From: Siphonodentalium dalli
Taxonomy: Eukaryota; Mollusca; Scaphopoda; Gadilida; Siphonodentaliidae
Direction: 5' to 3'
Length of the DNA stretch: 64,000 nt
Assembly (NCBI GenBank): GCA_032622095.1
Contig: CP136061.1
Coordinates: 200,314,244-200,378,243, forward strand
Shown here: in pieces, positions 48,172 through 60,200 of the stretch
Layout: each line of letters opens with the position of its first letter
Numbering within the stretch: the first letter of the stretch is position 1
Translations under genes and position numbers: made by a program
The notes under the pieces: model-generated
What the model saw: only the letters and a program-made list of their open reading frames with translations
Databases searched by the model: none
Told to the model about the DNA's origin: nothing

Positions 48172-48922
48172 TCTATTATATATTTTTGGAAGATCTGTGT
48201 ATGTGTGTGATCGCGATGAACTCGAAAAGGGCCGAGCCGATTTCCATGAAACTTGGTATGTGGGGGTACTTTCGGTCGGGAAGTGACATAGGCCTATTAA
48301 TTTTAACGTGCGACGTGACATTGACCTTGAAATCGGGTTATTTCAATGTCAAACGCCCGAATATCACGGGATTTCGATGAAACTTGGTATGTGGGGGTAC
48401 TTTCGGCCGGGGAGTGACATATGCCTATTAATTTGCCCGTGCGATGTGACATTGACCTTGAAAGCGGGTCATTTCAATGTCAAACGCCCGAGTATCGCGG
48501 GATTTCGATGAAAATTAGTGATATAGGGATACTTTATATGGGGAGTCTCATAAGCATATTCGTTTGCCCGTGCGACGTGACCTTGAAATCGGGTCAATTC
48601 AAGGTCAAATCGCCAATTTTGATGGGATTTCGACGAAATGTTATACATAGGGTTACTTTTGTCCACTGAGTGTTTTGGATGGGTCACATCGTGACCCCGA
48701 CCTGACCTTCAAAATGATCAATTCAAGGTCAAATCGGGTAAAACCGGATGGATATCGACGGGTACTTTTGTCGGGTACTTTTGTCCGGGCAGTGTTTTGG
48801 ACGGGTCAAATCGTGACCCCACCTGACCTTGACCTTCAAAATGGACAATTCAAGGTCAAGTCGCGCAATTCGCCGAAAAGCAGAGGGGGAACAGCCCGGA
48901 CGAAGTCCGGGCTACCTTCTAG
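48172..48922 (+). mobile_element. Non-autonomous Helitron (751 bp), second of the pair
   Basis: It begins TCTATTATATAT directly at the CTAG of the first element and ends CTAG at 48919-48922, followed by host T. A perfect 9-bp hairpin AGCCCGGAC-GAA-GTCCGGGCT (48893-48913) lies five bases before CTAG. Inside, a ~130-bp unit with GATTTCGATGAAACTTGG, TACTTTCGG and CGTGACATTGACCTTGAAA recurs about four times (48238-48880), producing short artefactual frames. It is the family of the fragment at 23283-23560. Confidence 0.8.
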
Positions 48923-49679
48923 TATATTATATATTGGTTAGCTGTTTGATAGTCATAATTTTAATGTCAAATAAGTATTCATAAATCTATCTGTTTAGCA
49001 TATCGAATCGTTAATATCTGCTAAATGTATGTTGTTTCAAATTGTCTGGATATGCGACATATGAGTTATTGTTTCGGTAAATTCATCGTTTTTAGAGTCT
49101 ATAATTATCTTGTGTTGAACACAATCACTCGTGTCGCCTATACTCACGTGCGTCACTCGCATCGTAACCGCTTGTTTACAGACGGATTGAGTTTGGCCTG
49201 ACGTCCACCAATAGATAAGATAAGTTTAATTGGCAAAAACATCCTTATAAGGACAGTATGCATACATAATAACATATAACTGAACATTGTGTATTGAACA
49301 GTATAATAAATGATATTAATATAAGGTCAAGCTGAATGTGCAATGGATCATCTATTCTGTATTTGTTCATTGATTTATGATACGATGCTCATCACGTGCG
49401 GAGAATAATCTTCGGATCATATGACAAATTGAAGTGCATGTATTTGACACATTGTTGGATATGATTTTGACAAGCTGTTCAGTTCGGGTCATGCTTTCAA
49501 AGTCTGAGAACTGTGTCTTCATAAGGTTTGTGAGCTCGAGACGTTGTGTGTGGTAAGCGCTGCACTCTAAAAGAAAATGTTTTTCGTCTTCAATAGCAAT
49601 ATGATATTACAACAACTCCAATACTAACATATTGGACGGTTGTGGCAACATATTTGACAGTTTGTATAAACATATTATA
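48923..49679. other. Non-coding stretch, nothing recognised
   Basis: Right part of duplication copy 1. No coding or repeat signal was assigned. The sequence GAAAATGTTTTTCGTCTTCAATAGC near the end resembles wording found in retroelement 3' regions, but this is too weak to call. Confidence 0.35.
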
Positions 49680-49753
49680 GCGTGCCGATACAATAGGCCA
49701 GATATTGTACTGGCAGAACAATAGACTGACGTCACAGTGGTTATTTGGGTATC

Positions 49754-49927
49754 GGATAGATACTCTCAACGAGTTTTTTCATAATTAAAAAGGGTGGCGT
49801 GCGTCGTGTTTTGGGAGTTATTAACTCTATACACGAGCGCGAGTGAGTCTAGGGTTAATAATTCCCAATCATTCACGACGCACGCCACCCATCTTAATTA
49901 TGAAGACACAGGTGAGATGATCTATCC
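49754..49927. repeat. 174-bp inverted repeat
   Basis: The strong inner arms are 49779-49828 and 49851-49903, with blocks TCATAATTAA, GGGTGGCGTGCGTCGTG and GGGAGTTATTAA pairing to the right arm. Weaker pairing extends to GGATAGAT/ATCTATCC at the outer ends. The loop is ~22 nt. This is a foldback or MITE-like element. Confidence 0.88.
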
Positions 49928-50736
49928 AATTTTGAGGATGAATATATGAACTCAGTGATAACGTTTATTATTTAATGTAAATATTTAATTTGTCGCACGG
50001 AATTAATATGAACTCGCTGGTGTACAAGTCATTCTGTCGAAAGGAAACTCCTGGACGGTCTACAGGAAGAGAGCTGACCCATGTATATCATAATTGCGAT
50101 GAAGGTTGCGATGAGCAAAGTTATAATTAAAACGTATTTACAGGGACGCGTCTAGAATGTTTCCATTGTAGTGTAATACTTGAAATGTATAGCTGCACCT
50201 TCTTTGAACCAGAATAAATTCCCAACTTGGGAAATTCTATTTGCACCCTCTCTGCACAGAACCATAAGGTTAGAAATTTCCAACTGATGGCAGTTTATCC
50301 ACAACCAATTCACACTATAAATAATTTTCGTTGTTGAAAAATTAAACTATGAAACCATTTGCTATTTATTTTCGATGCGAAATTCCAACTGATGGTATGT
50401 TAAGCATGACACTTACAACCACATGTCACATATTGTTTTTTACCAAAGTTAGGGTTCGTTTTAGAACTAATTTCGTCAACGTTACTTTTGATTTCTCCCG
50501 TCGCGGACTCACAGCATAAGTTGCATGGGGGCTCACTTGCAATATTGTTCAGCTCAATAGAAAACCATCATGGAAATTTAATAGTATTTGTATTAATGTA
50601 TGCGCGAGAAAACGAAGTAACATTGACGAAATTAGTTCTATATTCAGCATTTTCATCAAAATTCATTTTATTTTGTTCGACCCCCCCCCCCATCTCCGCA
50701 AACAAATGCAATTGCAACAATTTCGTGTATTGGTTA
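49928..50736. other. Non-coding stretch, nothing recognised
   Basis: Contains a TTGGAAATTTCCAACTGATGG-related segment near 50265-50400 (inverse of the 33-kb repeat) and a C-run near 50681. Overlapping frames at 50488-50877 are unsupported. Confidence 0.4.
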
Positions 50737-51155
50737 AGGGTACGTTCATACGCTGGCAAGTTTGCGCAGTATGTTTTTTGTGGGCATTTCGTCATAGGAA
50801 ACCACATGGTGACAGAATATGAACTGAAACATGCACATAACATGCATATTTACCAAAGAAAACAACATGAGAAGTAAAATTTATGTAGTTCCACTTGTAA
50901 CAGTGCTACTGTAATTTGCCTTCGAATACCTGTATGATTTATTCTTGCGAGATAATTGCATGCTATATACAGGCAAATTCCGGCATATACTATATAGGTG
51001 TAACTACATGTAGATTTTACTTCGCACGTAGATAGCTGTGGTACAGATGCATCTTATATGCTTGTTTCCGTTCACATTATGGCACCATATCGTTTTCTAC
51101 GACAAAATGCCTGCAAACCATACCGTGCAAATTTGCCACCGTATGAACGTACCCT
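50737..51155. mobile_element. MITE with ~90-bp terminal inverted repeats (419 bp)
   Basis: AGGGTACGTTCATACG at the left and its complement at the right are perfect. Pairing continues through TGGCAARTTTGC, GTATG, GGCATTT and CATAATGTGAAC-like blocks for ~90 bp with mismatches. The target duplication is unclear (TTA/TAA at the edges), so the superfamily is unassigned. Confidence 0.83.
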
Positions 51156-51289
51156 AAGGCAGTCACGCTTGTGTTATATAATTAAGCAACCAACAGGCAA
51201 CCTGATAATTCGAGCGTTTGCACAACTCGCACCTACTTTGCGATGTTTGTTCAATGCTCGAATTCTGGTTAGATGAGTTCTTGGTAAGA

Positions 51290-52160
51290 CAAGACAAGCG
51301 CAGTATCTTAGCTATAAACAGTCACATTTTGGAGACCCTATAAAAGCCCAGCTGGGCGGGCCAGCTGGGCGGTATTTTGGACGCAATAGTGATTGATTAT
51401 TACTTTTGGACAACTAATATATATATTTCATTGCGAATATCCCGAAAACTTGCCATCAGAAAGCTTTCGGAGCGAATATAGCAGTCCGAAGCATCGACGG
51501 GTGACCGAAGTACATTTTCGCTAATTTTCACTCAGTTTTCGCCCAATTTTCGCTAATTTCTAATTCTATGCATCAATACAAAGATGTTTCCATGTTGGAA
51601 CACAACAAGTGACCATTTTTAAACATACATATTAAAGGGTTTTTGTAAGTACATCTTTTAAAACGAGTTTTGAGACGATATCTATCGAATAACGTGGAAC
51701 CGCCCAGCTGGGCACTTTCGATTAATATTGTCTTCGCAGATGTTTGCAAATTTCTACACTTTTACACCAATTCTGGTGCGCCCTGGAGTACAAACATAAA
51801 ACATGATTATATTTTGTTGCACATACCAACGTGTTATTAAAATTTAAATCATTTTAAACGAGTATTTAGATGATTTTGATGAGTGTTCGTTGAACCGCGC
51901 TCACGAAATATTATGATCAACGTTTTTTAACGATTTCTTCGTTTTCACACCAACTCTAGTGCATCCGTGTGTTAACAAATAACCACACATTGTTTGTAAA
52001 CGCTGAGATTTTGTTCTTTTGGATCATTTAGAACCAGTCTTTAAACGATTTTCTAACTCCCACTGAACCGCTCATGCAGCTGGGCGGTTACGAACCTCCG
52101 GGCTGGGCGGTTACGAACATGACTGGGCGGGTACGAACATGGCTGGGCGGTTACGAACTA
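51290..52160. repeat. Diverged ~190-bp tandem repeat and CTGGGCGGTTACGAAC cluster
   Basis: Units near 51550-51715, 51750-51905 and 51940-52075 share a CACACCAAYTCTRGTGCRYCC-like block, a TTTAAACGA block and a GAACCGC end. The sequence CCAGCTGGGCGG occurs near 51350, 51365, 51705 and 52076. At 52076-52160, GGCTGGGCGGTTACGAAC recurs four times in tandem with slight changes. Confidence 0.7.
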
Positions 52161-52739
52161 TCATGTTTAAAAGATAATGTTACTTGTGTGTATGAGACGA
52201 AAACCGGGGGTTGATGTATATATGTGATGTCTGTCTTTATTTTTTGCTGTCTATCTTTTGTAACAAACTACTTTTTTGTTTCTCAATGTCCATATATTAT
52301 ATCTTGGATCAGAGAATAAAGCATATAAAAAGGTGGACACCCTTCCTAACGCGCAGACCATCTATAGCCATGTCCCTGCAATGGGCCGAGACTGCGTCTA
52401 TAGCACCATCTAATCACAACCTGTCATTAATGCAGTGAACAAATTTGTTAGTGAAAAAAATCGGCCTTCCGTATTTATCTACGTGCTAGAAGCCGCCTCG
52501 AGAATTTGAACACAAATCCTGGGTTAAAATGACAACTTTATCAATAATATTTGCCCATGAAATCTTTCAATAAATAGGTTAACGCATAGCTGACTGGAAT
52601 TTCATGGAATTCATGGACCTTTGAGTGAGAAAATCGTAGTGAAAGGCTACCGGTCAATGGGACAAATCTACCCGTTTCAATTCGCTATCGCTTTATGTGC
52701 TGCATTGAAAGTACCCAAGTGACCGTGACGATGTTCACA
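52161..52739. other. Non-coding stretch, nothing recognised
   Basis: No feature was assigned. Confidence 0.35.
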
Positions 52740-53610
52740 GATTTACCCGTACCAGTTCCCATCGGACGGGTATTGCAAACTCGCTAATACAACATTTTTC
52801 ATTGTCACCTACGTAATTTGTGTAGTGAACTCCGATCTGATATGTTCAACGACTATATTGCTGACAGCCCCGCATGTTCGTGTGGAAACCGGTATGAAGA
52901 CGCATATCATTATTTCTTCATGTGCCCATTGTACCAAAGAGAGCGCAAAGAATTTTCTGAGAAACTTACCCGTGAAAATCTCATAATAAGCAGCATTGCG
53001 AATACCTCATATCTCGTCCCAAAAAAATATGAGACTATTTTACATTACACAGCAATATATTGCGGCGACTAAGCGTTTCGACCCCTAAAAGATTAAATGT
53101 ATATATGTATGTATGTGTATGTATATACATATGCTTATTACTTTTGAATACGCTTAAAGGTGCTTCCGGAATTTAAATTTTGTATCTGGCAGTTATCTCA
53201 CACATGGACCAACATCCCCCACAAACATGCACGTTCATATTACTTGTCAGTACTGAGTACTGTCTTCCATGCAGAGCGCTACAAAAAAACAAAACCGAGA
53301 ATATAACTGTGTACTATTACTTTCTAACTTCCGAACATACACCAATAGATTATATTAGCACTCGTTTATCGTGCCAAATATTCATAATGTATACAGCCAC
53401 ATTGTTTTAAACTCAATTCTCCACAACCTCTGGAAGGCAATACAAATTATATATCTCAAAACTGATCATCATGTAAATACGTTTATACCGTCATCTTTAT
53501 TACATGTATGTTATTATTGTATCGGGAGAGGGACTTCATAAGTTGTAAAAAATTGTGCCCCAATCCCTTTTGTATATTATGCAAATAAAATATGTTTCAA
53601 GTCAAGTCTA
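52740..53610 (+). pseudogene. 3' end of a plus-strand non-LTR retrotransposon
   Basis: Frame 52818-53072 contains SPACSCGNRYEDAYHYFFMC followed by PLYQRERKEF, the Cys/His knuckle (CXCX8HX4C) and 'CPLY' block at the C-terminus of many non-LTR ORF2 proteins. The preceding LRNLCSELRSDMF reading fits the usual 'LR...S.LN..LF' lead-in. About 530 bp later, near 53515-53600, comes a 3' UTR segment with GTGCCCCAATCCC and AATAAAATATGTTT. It matches the 3' UTR of the minus-strand Jockey-like element of the array, so both are related families. The RT domain is missing. Confidence 0.75.
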
Positions 53611-53746
53611 CTCAAGGGGTGGCATAGTCAGACTAGACCGTCTTCCTGTCACCCCGTAGTTAACATGTGGACACGCGTTTGCCTATCTAAATATATCAAT
53701 CTGAATAAGAAATTCATTTCAGTTATTATGACATTAAATAATTGTA

Positions 53747-53905
53747 CAGTTTACCGACTGATGTACCCCCGATATTTTGATTCTTTAACCACTGCCCATG
53801 TGTATACAATTGTATACAGTTTACCCGCTGACTTACCGCCGATATATTGTATCTTTAACCACTGTCCATGTGTATACAGATATATACAGTTTACAGGCTG
53901 ATTGA
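53747..53905. repeat. ~70-bp minisatellite, about 2.3 copies
   Basis: CAGTTTACCGACTGA, CCGATAT and TTTAACCACTGCCCATGTG recur at ~53747, ~53816 and (partly) ~53886. It ends 33 bp before the left edge of duplication copy 2. Confidence 0.85.
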
Positions 53906-53938
53906 CCCCCCGAGACATGTATATTCTACCCTTCGCGA

Positions 53939-56535
53939 ATATCCCTGCATGTGAGTAGGGAGGAAATGTTAGATATTATAAATTTGTGGGCTGCAATCTT
54001 ATTGAAGATTTATCATCTTTCGGTTGCATACAGAGGACACTCAAAGAAATAATGAAAGGCATCTTCGACTTCGTATCCACATGTGCAATTAGAGGTATCA
54101 GAGATAACATTGTTGTACAAATCTCATTTTAGTTCACCACAATAGTTGCGAATTATGCAGTGTAAGATGCTTAGTTTTCTTGGACCATTAATAAAGAATT
54201 GGGGAGGTTTCGTGGGCGGGTCAATTAATTTCAAATTCATCTTAAATTCAGGAAGAGTACTTACATTTGTAATAGGCTTTGGTAGTTTATTCCAAGATAA
54301 CGTACTTTTAGGTAAATAAGAGTTTCTGAAATGTTCTGTATGCGAACGGTATGAATAGAATTTATCAGGTTCGCGCATATCATATCGATTACTGGATCGG
54401 GGTGGCAACAATAGCGTGAGGTAGTTAGGGACTTGGTTGTTTATTATTTTTAACATGGTGTGCAACTCGTGGAGTTCTCGTCGAATTTCAAGCCTTGGCC
54501 ATCCTACTTCGTCAAACAAGCGATTTATATCTACGGAACGCGTTAATCATGTTACTATTCTTGCAGCATCCTTGTGTCTGTCATCGAACTTTTTTAATAA
54601 GTAATCTGTTGCTGTGTCCCACACTACATCGGCATAGTCTATAATTGGTAATATATATGCTATGTACATTTTTTCAAGCGACTTTCGGTCTAGGTCGTAC
54701 TTCAGTCTTCTTAATTGTGAGAGACGCGATGTTGCTTTGTTTGCTATTGTATTTATATGAGTGTTCCAGTTTAGATTCGATTGTATTTCAAGTCAAAGAT
54801 GTTTGTGTGAGTTTGTAAATAATACACTTTCTTGTTCGAATTTTAAAGGCACGTGCGGCCTTAATTGTCGAAAATATTAATTTTTGTTCCAAACACCGTA
54901 AACAGAAAAACAGTAAAACGCATACAGCTCCGTTCACATATACCATGACCATCGCGTAAACAGCATGTTATCATAGAGACCTACTATATTTTACCTAAGA
55001 AGAGACTGATTGTGTTACAGAAGACAGCACAATGCTACTGGCTAATCACACACAAATGGCATTAACGCTCTTTATTAGTTCCATATCAGGTATTCACCAA
55101 CAAAGAACGCTCTTTATGTTTACCATCATAATATAAACAAACACCAGAAAAGTAACTTTTTATGCCTTTGTTTACATAACAATGGTCAAACATATGACCA
55201 TAACGTACTGCTTATGTGATATTTCTTATTTGTATACGGACAAAGTCTATCTACATTTTGATGTTCTTTCTGTTTGTGGCGGTTTTTGACGGGTGGAGAT
55301 ATTTTCACAGGATACCCACCGCCAAGGCCAACCGTGTCTTTAAACTCGGGGTCACGTTGTTATTTGTACGGTAAAAGGAAATTGCCCTAGTTTTCGTTGG
55401 GTTAAATTTAACTATAGCCATTTATTTGCCCAGTCTGCGACTCTTTCAAGGTCATCGTTCATGTTCTTGGTTAGGATATCGATGTCATAATGGGTAGTCA
55501 TAAGGCAAGTATCGTCCACGTACATTCTTGTGGTTGCATTAATGTGATCAGGGAGGTCGTCTATATAAACTGAAAATAGGAAAGGGCCAATAATTGAGCC
55601 TTGAGGGACACCACTGGGATAACTTACAAATTTGAGAAGGAGTTGTTCACTAAGACCCTTTGTTTGCGATTGAACAGGTAATCTTTTAGCCATTCTAAGA
55701 GATTTCCAGAGACTCCATATTGTTCCAATTTATAAAGCAGCCCCCGGTGCCATTCTCTCTCGAATGCCTTTGATATATCAAAAAAATACTGCACATGTAT
55801 AAAGGCTGTTGTCGAGACTATGGCACAGGTTGTGATATAGTTCGATTAAATTATTTTCCGTGAAGTATGTCATAATATGTTGTATGACCACTTTTTCGAA
55901 GATTTTGCCTAATGTCGGAAGGAGAGATATTGGTCGGTAATTTGCGGAATCGGCTGGGTCGCCTTTTTTGAAAATAGGGATGACGTTTGCCTTTTTCCAG
56001 GTCATTGGAAACTTACCAAGATCCAATGATTTTATATACATTATTAATAGGGGGATTGCGATATTTTCGGCAGTACTATGCAACATTTTTGGCTGATGCT
56101 ATCGTGACCATACGCCTTATTTAAATTTAATGATTTTATAGCGCACACGATACTTTGATATGTGATTGGGATTTCGGATAGTATGTTATTGGATCTACGA
56201 GGGAAATAAGGGAGATTTTTGGCATCGTCTTGTATAGTGGCATTAGAAATGAATCTTGCGTTGAGACACCTAGCTTTTTCGTAAACATCGGTTGCATATG
56301 ATTTCCCTTCCATCAATACGTCGCCATTGGGGCTATACAGAGGTGGGGTATTCGTAGATTTCTTTTTGCTAAGTAGGTAATTCATAATATGCCAGAAATC
56401 GCGGGGAGTGGGGGGTTTCATTTAGTTTCTCCTCAAGTTTAGTTTCCAATTGAGATTTTGCATACTTTTTCATGTTGTTAACTTTATTTCTAATATCCTT
56501 GTATTTTCTCCAAGTGTGCTCTGAATTTCGTTTAA
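53939..56535 (-). pseudogene. Jockey-like retrotransposon, duplicate of the long copy
   Basis: Contains the same RT frames (56421-56044, 56086-55778, 55693-55412, 54519-54124) as the copy at 42661-45257. The only coding difference I saw is LLLKFV for LLLKFL (55627). Its 3' UTR end and poly-A are absent because the duplication begins inside it. Confidence 0.9.
54847..55339 (+). mobile_element. TTAA MITE family, copy E (duplicate of C)
   Basis: Flanked by TTAA at 54843-54846 and 55340-55343. Confidence 0.92.
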
Positions 56536-57029
56536 AGGCACGTGCGGCCTTAATTGTCGAAAATATTCATATTTGTTCCAAATACCGTAAACAGAAAAAC
56601 ATTAAAACGCATACAGTTCCGTTCATATATACCATGACCATCGCGTAAACAGCATGTTATCATAAATACCTACTATATTTTACATAATCAAGAGTCTGAT
56701 TGTGTTACAGAAGACAACACAATGCTACTGGCTAATAACACACAAATGGCATAAACGCTCTTTATTAGATCCATATTAGGTATTCACCAACAAAGAACGC
56801 TCTTTATGTTTACCATCATATTATAAACAAACACCAGAAAAGTAACTTTTTGTGCTTTTGTTTACATAGCAATGGTCAAACATATGACCATACCATACTG
56901 TTTATGCGATATTTCTTAGTTGTATACGGACAAAGTCTATCTACATTTTGATGTTCTTTCTGTTTGTGGTGGTTTTTGACGGGTGGAGATATTTTCACAG
57001 GATACCCACCACCAAGGCCAACCGTGTCT
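56536..57029 (+). mobile_element. TTAA MITE family, copy F (duplicate of D)
   Basis: Flanked by TTAA at 56532-56535 and 57030-57033. It carries two of the four substitutions seen between the duplications (56836 and 56852). Confidence 0.92.
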
Positions 57030-58732
57030 TTAATTTAGATTTACCTCGTATCTCGTTCTGTGCCTGGCATAGTTTGTTCACATTGCCGGCATTTCCCTCG
57101 AGGAAAAGGGGTTGTCTGAAGCATCCAGGGGCAATATGGTATCTGTATTCTTTGAATTAGTGCTGTACCTGGCATGAGATTGTAATGAGATAGGCATCTC
57201 AATTGGGTGCTATCAGTGTGGCCATTGAAGTCAGAGGTCGTAAATTTCCAATCAATCTGCCATTGCCAGATGTTTGACCGTTATCTATTACTGTCTTCCA
57301 ATTGAACATATCAATAAAATCATGCATATAACTGGAATTTTAGCATCTTGTGTTTGTTAAATTGTTTGAGTAGACTCAATGGATATTTTGATGAACATTT
57401 GATGCTGTCCTCATTCATTACTGCAGGCTACTTTTATGGTTCAGCCTAACATGCTATTTGGATAAAATTTCCAAATAAACCAGCGAGTATGCTCAAAGTG
57501 TAAATAATGCAGTCGCATTCTGTCTTTTTAGTATATTCAGTTATTAGTGAGGACTGTACATATGGCATTTTATATAGCATGTCCATATCAGTTATCGGTA
57601 TTATATGTCTTATTGTGTAACCATGTAGGTCAATTCGATAGTATACGCATGCCATCCCTTGATGCCGTCATGTGCATGTTGATTGGTGTTCTATGGTTGA
57701 AGCCAGTAAAGTGATTGTGATTTTATACTCGATCCCTCAGTTTTCTTCAGAGGTTTTGTCGGCGCAAGTACAGTATGATTACACATCGCCTGGAGTATTA
57801 TGCATATCGACTTGCTATTTCAAAGTTTGTCGGTTTTATAGCTACTTTGTGCCCGCATATATCTGAATCTTAGTTTTAACTTCGATGTGTGTTATTATCG
57901 GGCATATATGCATTGCATGTGTAGTCACTGGATGTATATTGATATGAAATACTAGATATGCCATGGCACTGACAAAGGACATATCACGATGCCGTCGTGC
58001 ATGTGCCTGGATGTGTAATATTAAAGCCATTTGCAACGTTTTGAATTTTTAAATCATCTGTCAGCTTTAAAATTAAAGATATTTGGTCGGATTTTTTCCA
58101 CCGACTTCCAGGATTTTTTCTTACAAGGACTTGCTTGGTTAGCCCTCTTAAGTGTGTTTGCTTTATAGACGTTGGCGATTTGTATCTATTCGCATCAATC
58201 GCTTGTCACGCATGCTTGAGCCTTGAATCGATTGTGCCTGAAAGTAATGTTTCGCAATGTTTATACATTGCATGTATTGTGACTAGATATATAATAATAT
58301 GAAATGCTGGATAAACCAAGACACTGTCAAAGTACATATAGGGATGCGGTCATGCATTTGCCTGGATGTTTACTAGTGAAGCCATTTGCGATATTTTGAT
58401 TTTTCAAATCATCTGTCAGCTTTAAAATTAAGGAGTTGCTTATTTCTCCTTAACTTTGTTTGTTTTGAATTCTTTGTTGATTTTGGAACGAGTCACATTT
58501 GTTTGAACCTATTGTTGAGCCTCGTATGATAGTGTATATATAATCCCAGACTTATCACTGTTTACTCCATTGCATTGCAATATATGTCTTTAATTTGGTC
58601 ACACCACATTTTTAGTTTCCCGTTTATAATATGTTACGCATATTACGATATCTTAATCTATGCTTTCAACAATTTCTTCACAATTTATTGGATGATCCTA
58701 ATGATTATGACATTGGAATACTTGTATTATCA

Positions 58733-59449
58733 TCTTAATATATAAATGCGAATGTCTGTGTGTGTATGTGTGTTCCCTATACACTTTGTGGTTTCTCGAC
58801 CGATCGCCTCGAAATTTTGTATCTAGGCGTAACTTGACCCGGGGAAGGACATGGGCTGGGTACTGTTTGCGCCAGACGTGGCGTTTTCATGTTACGGGAT
58901 CATTTTAATCCGTAACCATGTATTCATTTTTAACGTTACGTCATAGTTAAACGTTCAGTACAGAGGGCAATTACGCCGCTTCCGCGCATAAGTCAATTCG
59001 TTAAGCAACACATTAGCGGACATAATTAATTGCTCTTGCACTTTTTCGTCTATTTAGTAATGCCGCCGAAAAAAAAAGAAACTTAACTTGGCTCGCATTT
59101 CACAAAAAAACGAGGCGGAATCGGGCGACCAGACAGCGGGAATCCCCAGAGCAGCAGCGTAATAGTGTTTTTTTTTTATTACATTTTCGGCAACTTTTAT
59201 TCGAATTATCGTTACTCAACTGAATAAAGTGTGTTTTTAATACACCACACGAGTTCACCTTCTGTCAAATGTATTTTAAAATAAACACGCGGGGTGAATA
59301 AGTACGAGGGAGGTTATGGACACCCTCTTATAATGTGCCGTTATAAAATGTAACGCCCAAAATAATGTGTGTGTTCTTACATGAAGCAGCCTATCTTTAT
59401 TTGTTAAAATCTTTATTTTTCCCCGAGCATCGCCGGGTCCATCCTCTAG
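58733..59449 (+). mobile_element. Helitron 1, duplicate copy
   Basis: Same termini as 47455-48171, at +11,278. Confidence 0.66.
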
Positions 59450-60200
59450 TCTATTATATATTTTTGGAAGATCTGTGTATGTGTGTGATCGCGATGAACT
59501 CGAAAAGGGCCGAGCCGATTTCCATGAAACTTGGTATGTGGGGGTACTTTCGGTCGGGAAGTGACATAGGCCTATTAATTTTAACGTGCGACGTGACATT
59601 GACCTTGAAATCGGGTTATTTCAATGTCAAACGCCCGAATATCACGGGATTTCGATGAAACTTGGTATGTGGGGGTACTTTCGGCCGGGGAGTGACATAT
59701 GCCTATTAATTTGCCCGTGCGATGTGACATTGACCTTGAAAGCGGGTCATTTCAATGTCAAACGCCCGAGTATCGCGGGATTTCGATGAAAATTAGTGAT
59801 ATAGGGATACTTTATATGGGGAGTCTCATAAGCATATTCGTTTGCCCGTGCGACGTGACCTTGAAATCGGGTCAATTCAAGGTCAAATCGCCAATTTTGA
59901 TGGGATTTCGACGAAATGTTATACATAGGGTTACTTTTGTCCACTGAGTGTTTTGGATGGGTCACATCGTGACCCCGACCTGACCTTCAAAATGATCAAT
60001 TCAAGGTCAAATCGGGTAAAACCGGATGGATATCGACGGGTACTTTTGTCGGGTACTTTTGTCCGGGCAGTGTTTTGGACGGGTCAAATCGTGACCCCAC
60101 CTGACCTTGACCTTCAAAATGGACAATTCAAGGTCAAGTCGCGCAATTCGCCGAAAAGCAGAGGGGGAACAGCCCGGACGAAGTCCGGGCTACCTTCTAG
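59450..60200 (+). mobile_element. Helitron 2, duplicate copy
   Basis: Same termini, 9-bp hairpin and CTAG end as 48172-48922, at +11,278. Confidence 0.78.

Larger units (their letters stand above)
42661..49679. repeat. 7,019-bp segmental duplication, copy 1
   Basis: Matches 53939-60957 base for base at a constant offset of 11,278, apart from rare substitutions. I saw four: 44349 A/C, 45558 T/A, 45574 A/G and 47207 A/G. The left edge lies inside the retroelement 3' region of array unit 5. It includes the long Jockey-like copy, MITEs C and D, a ~350-bp direct repeat and both Helitrons. Confidence 0.97.

Noticed and set aside
48087-48941. Series of overlapping plus-strand frames (and copies at +11,278)
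   Set aside because: They read through the ~130-bp tandem unit of the Helitron; similar residues recur because the DNA repeats.
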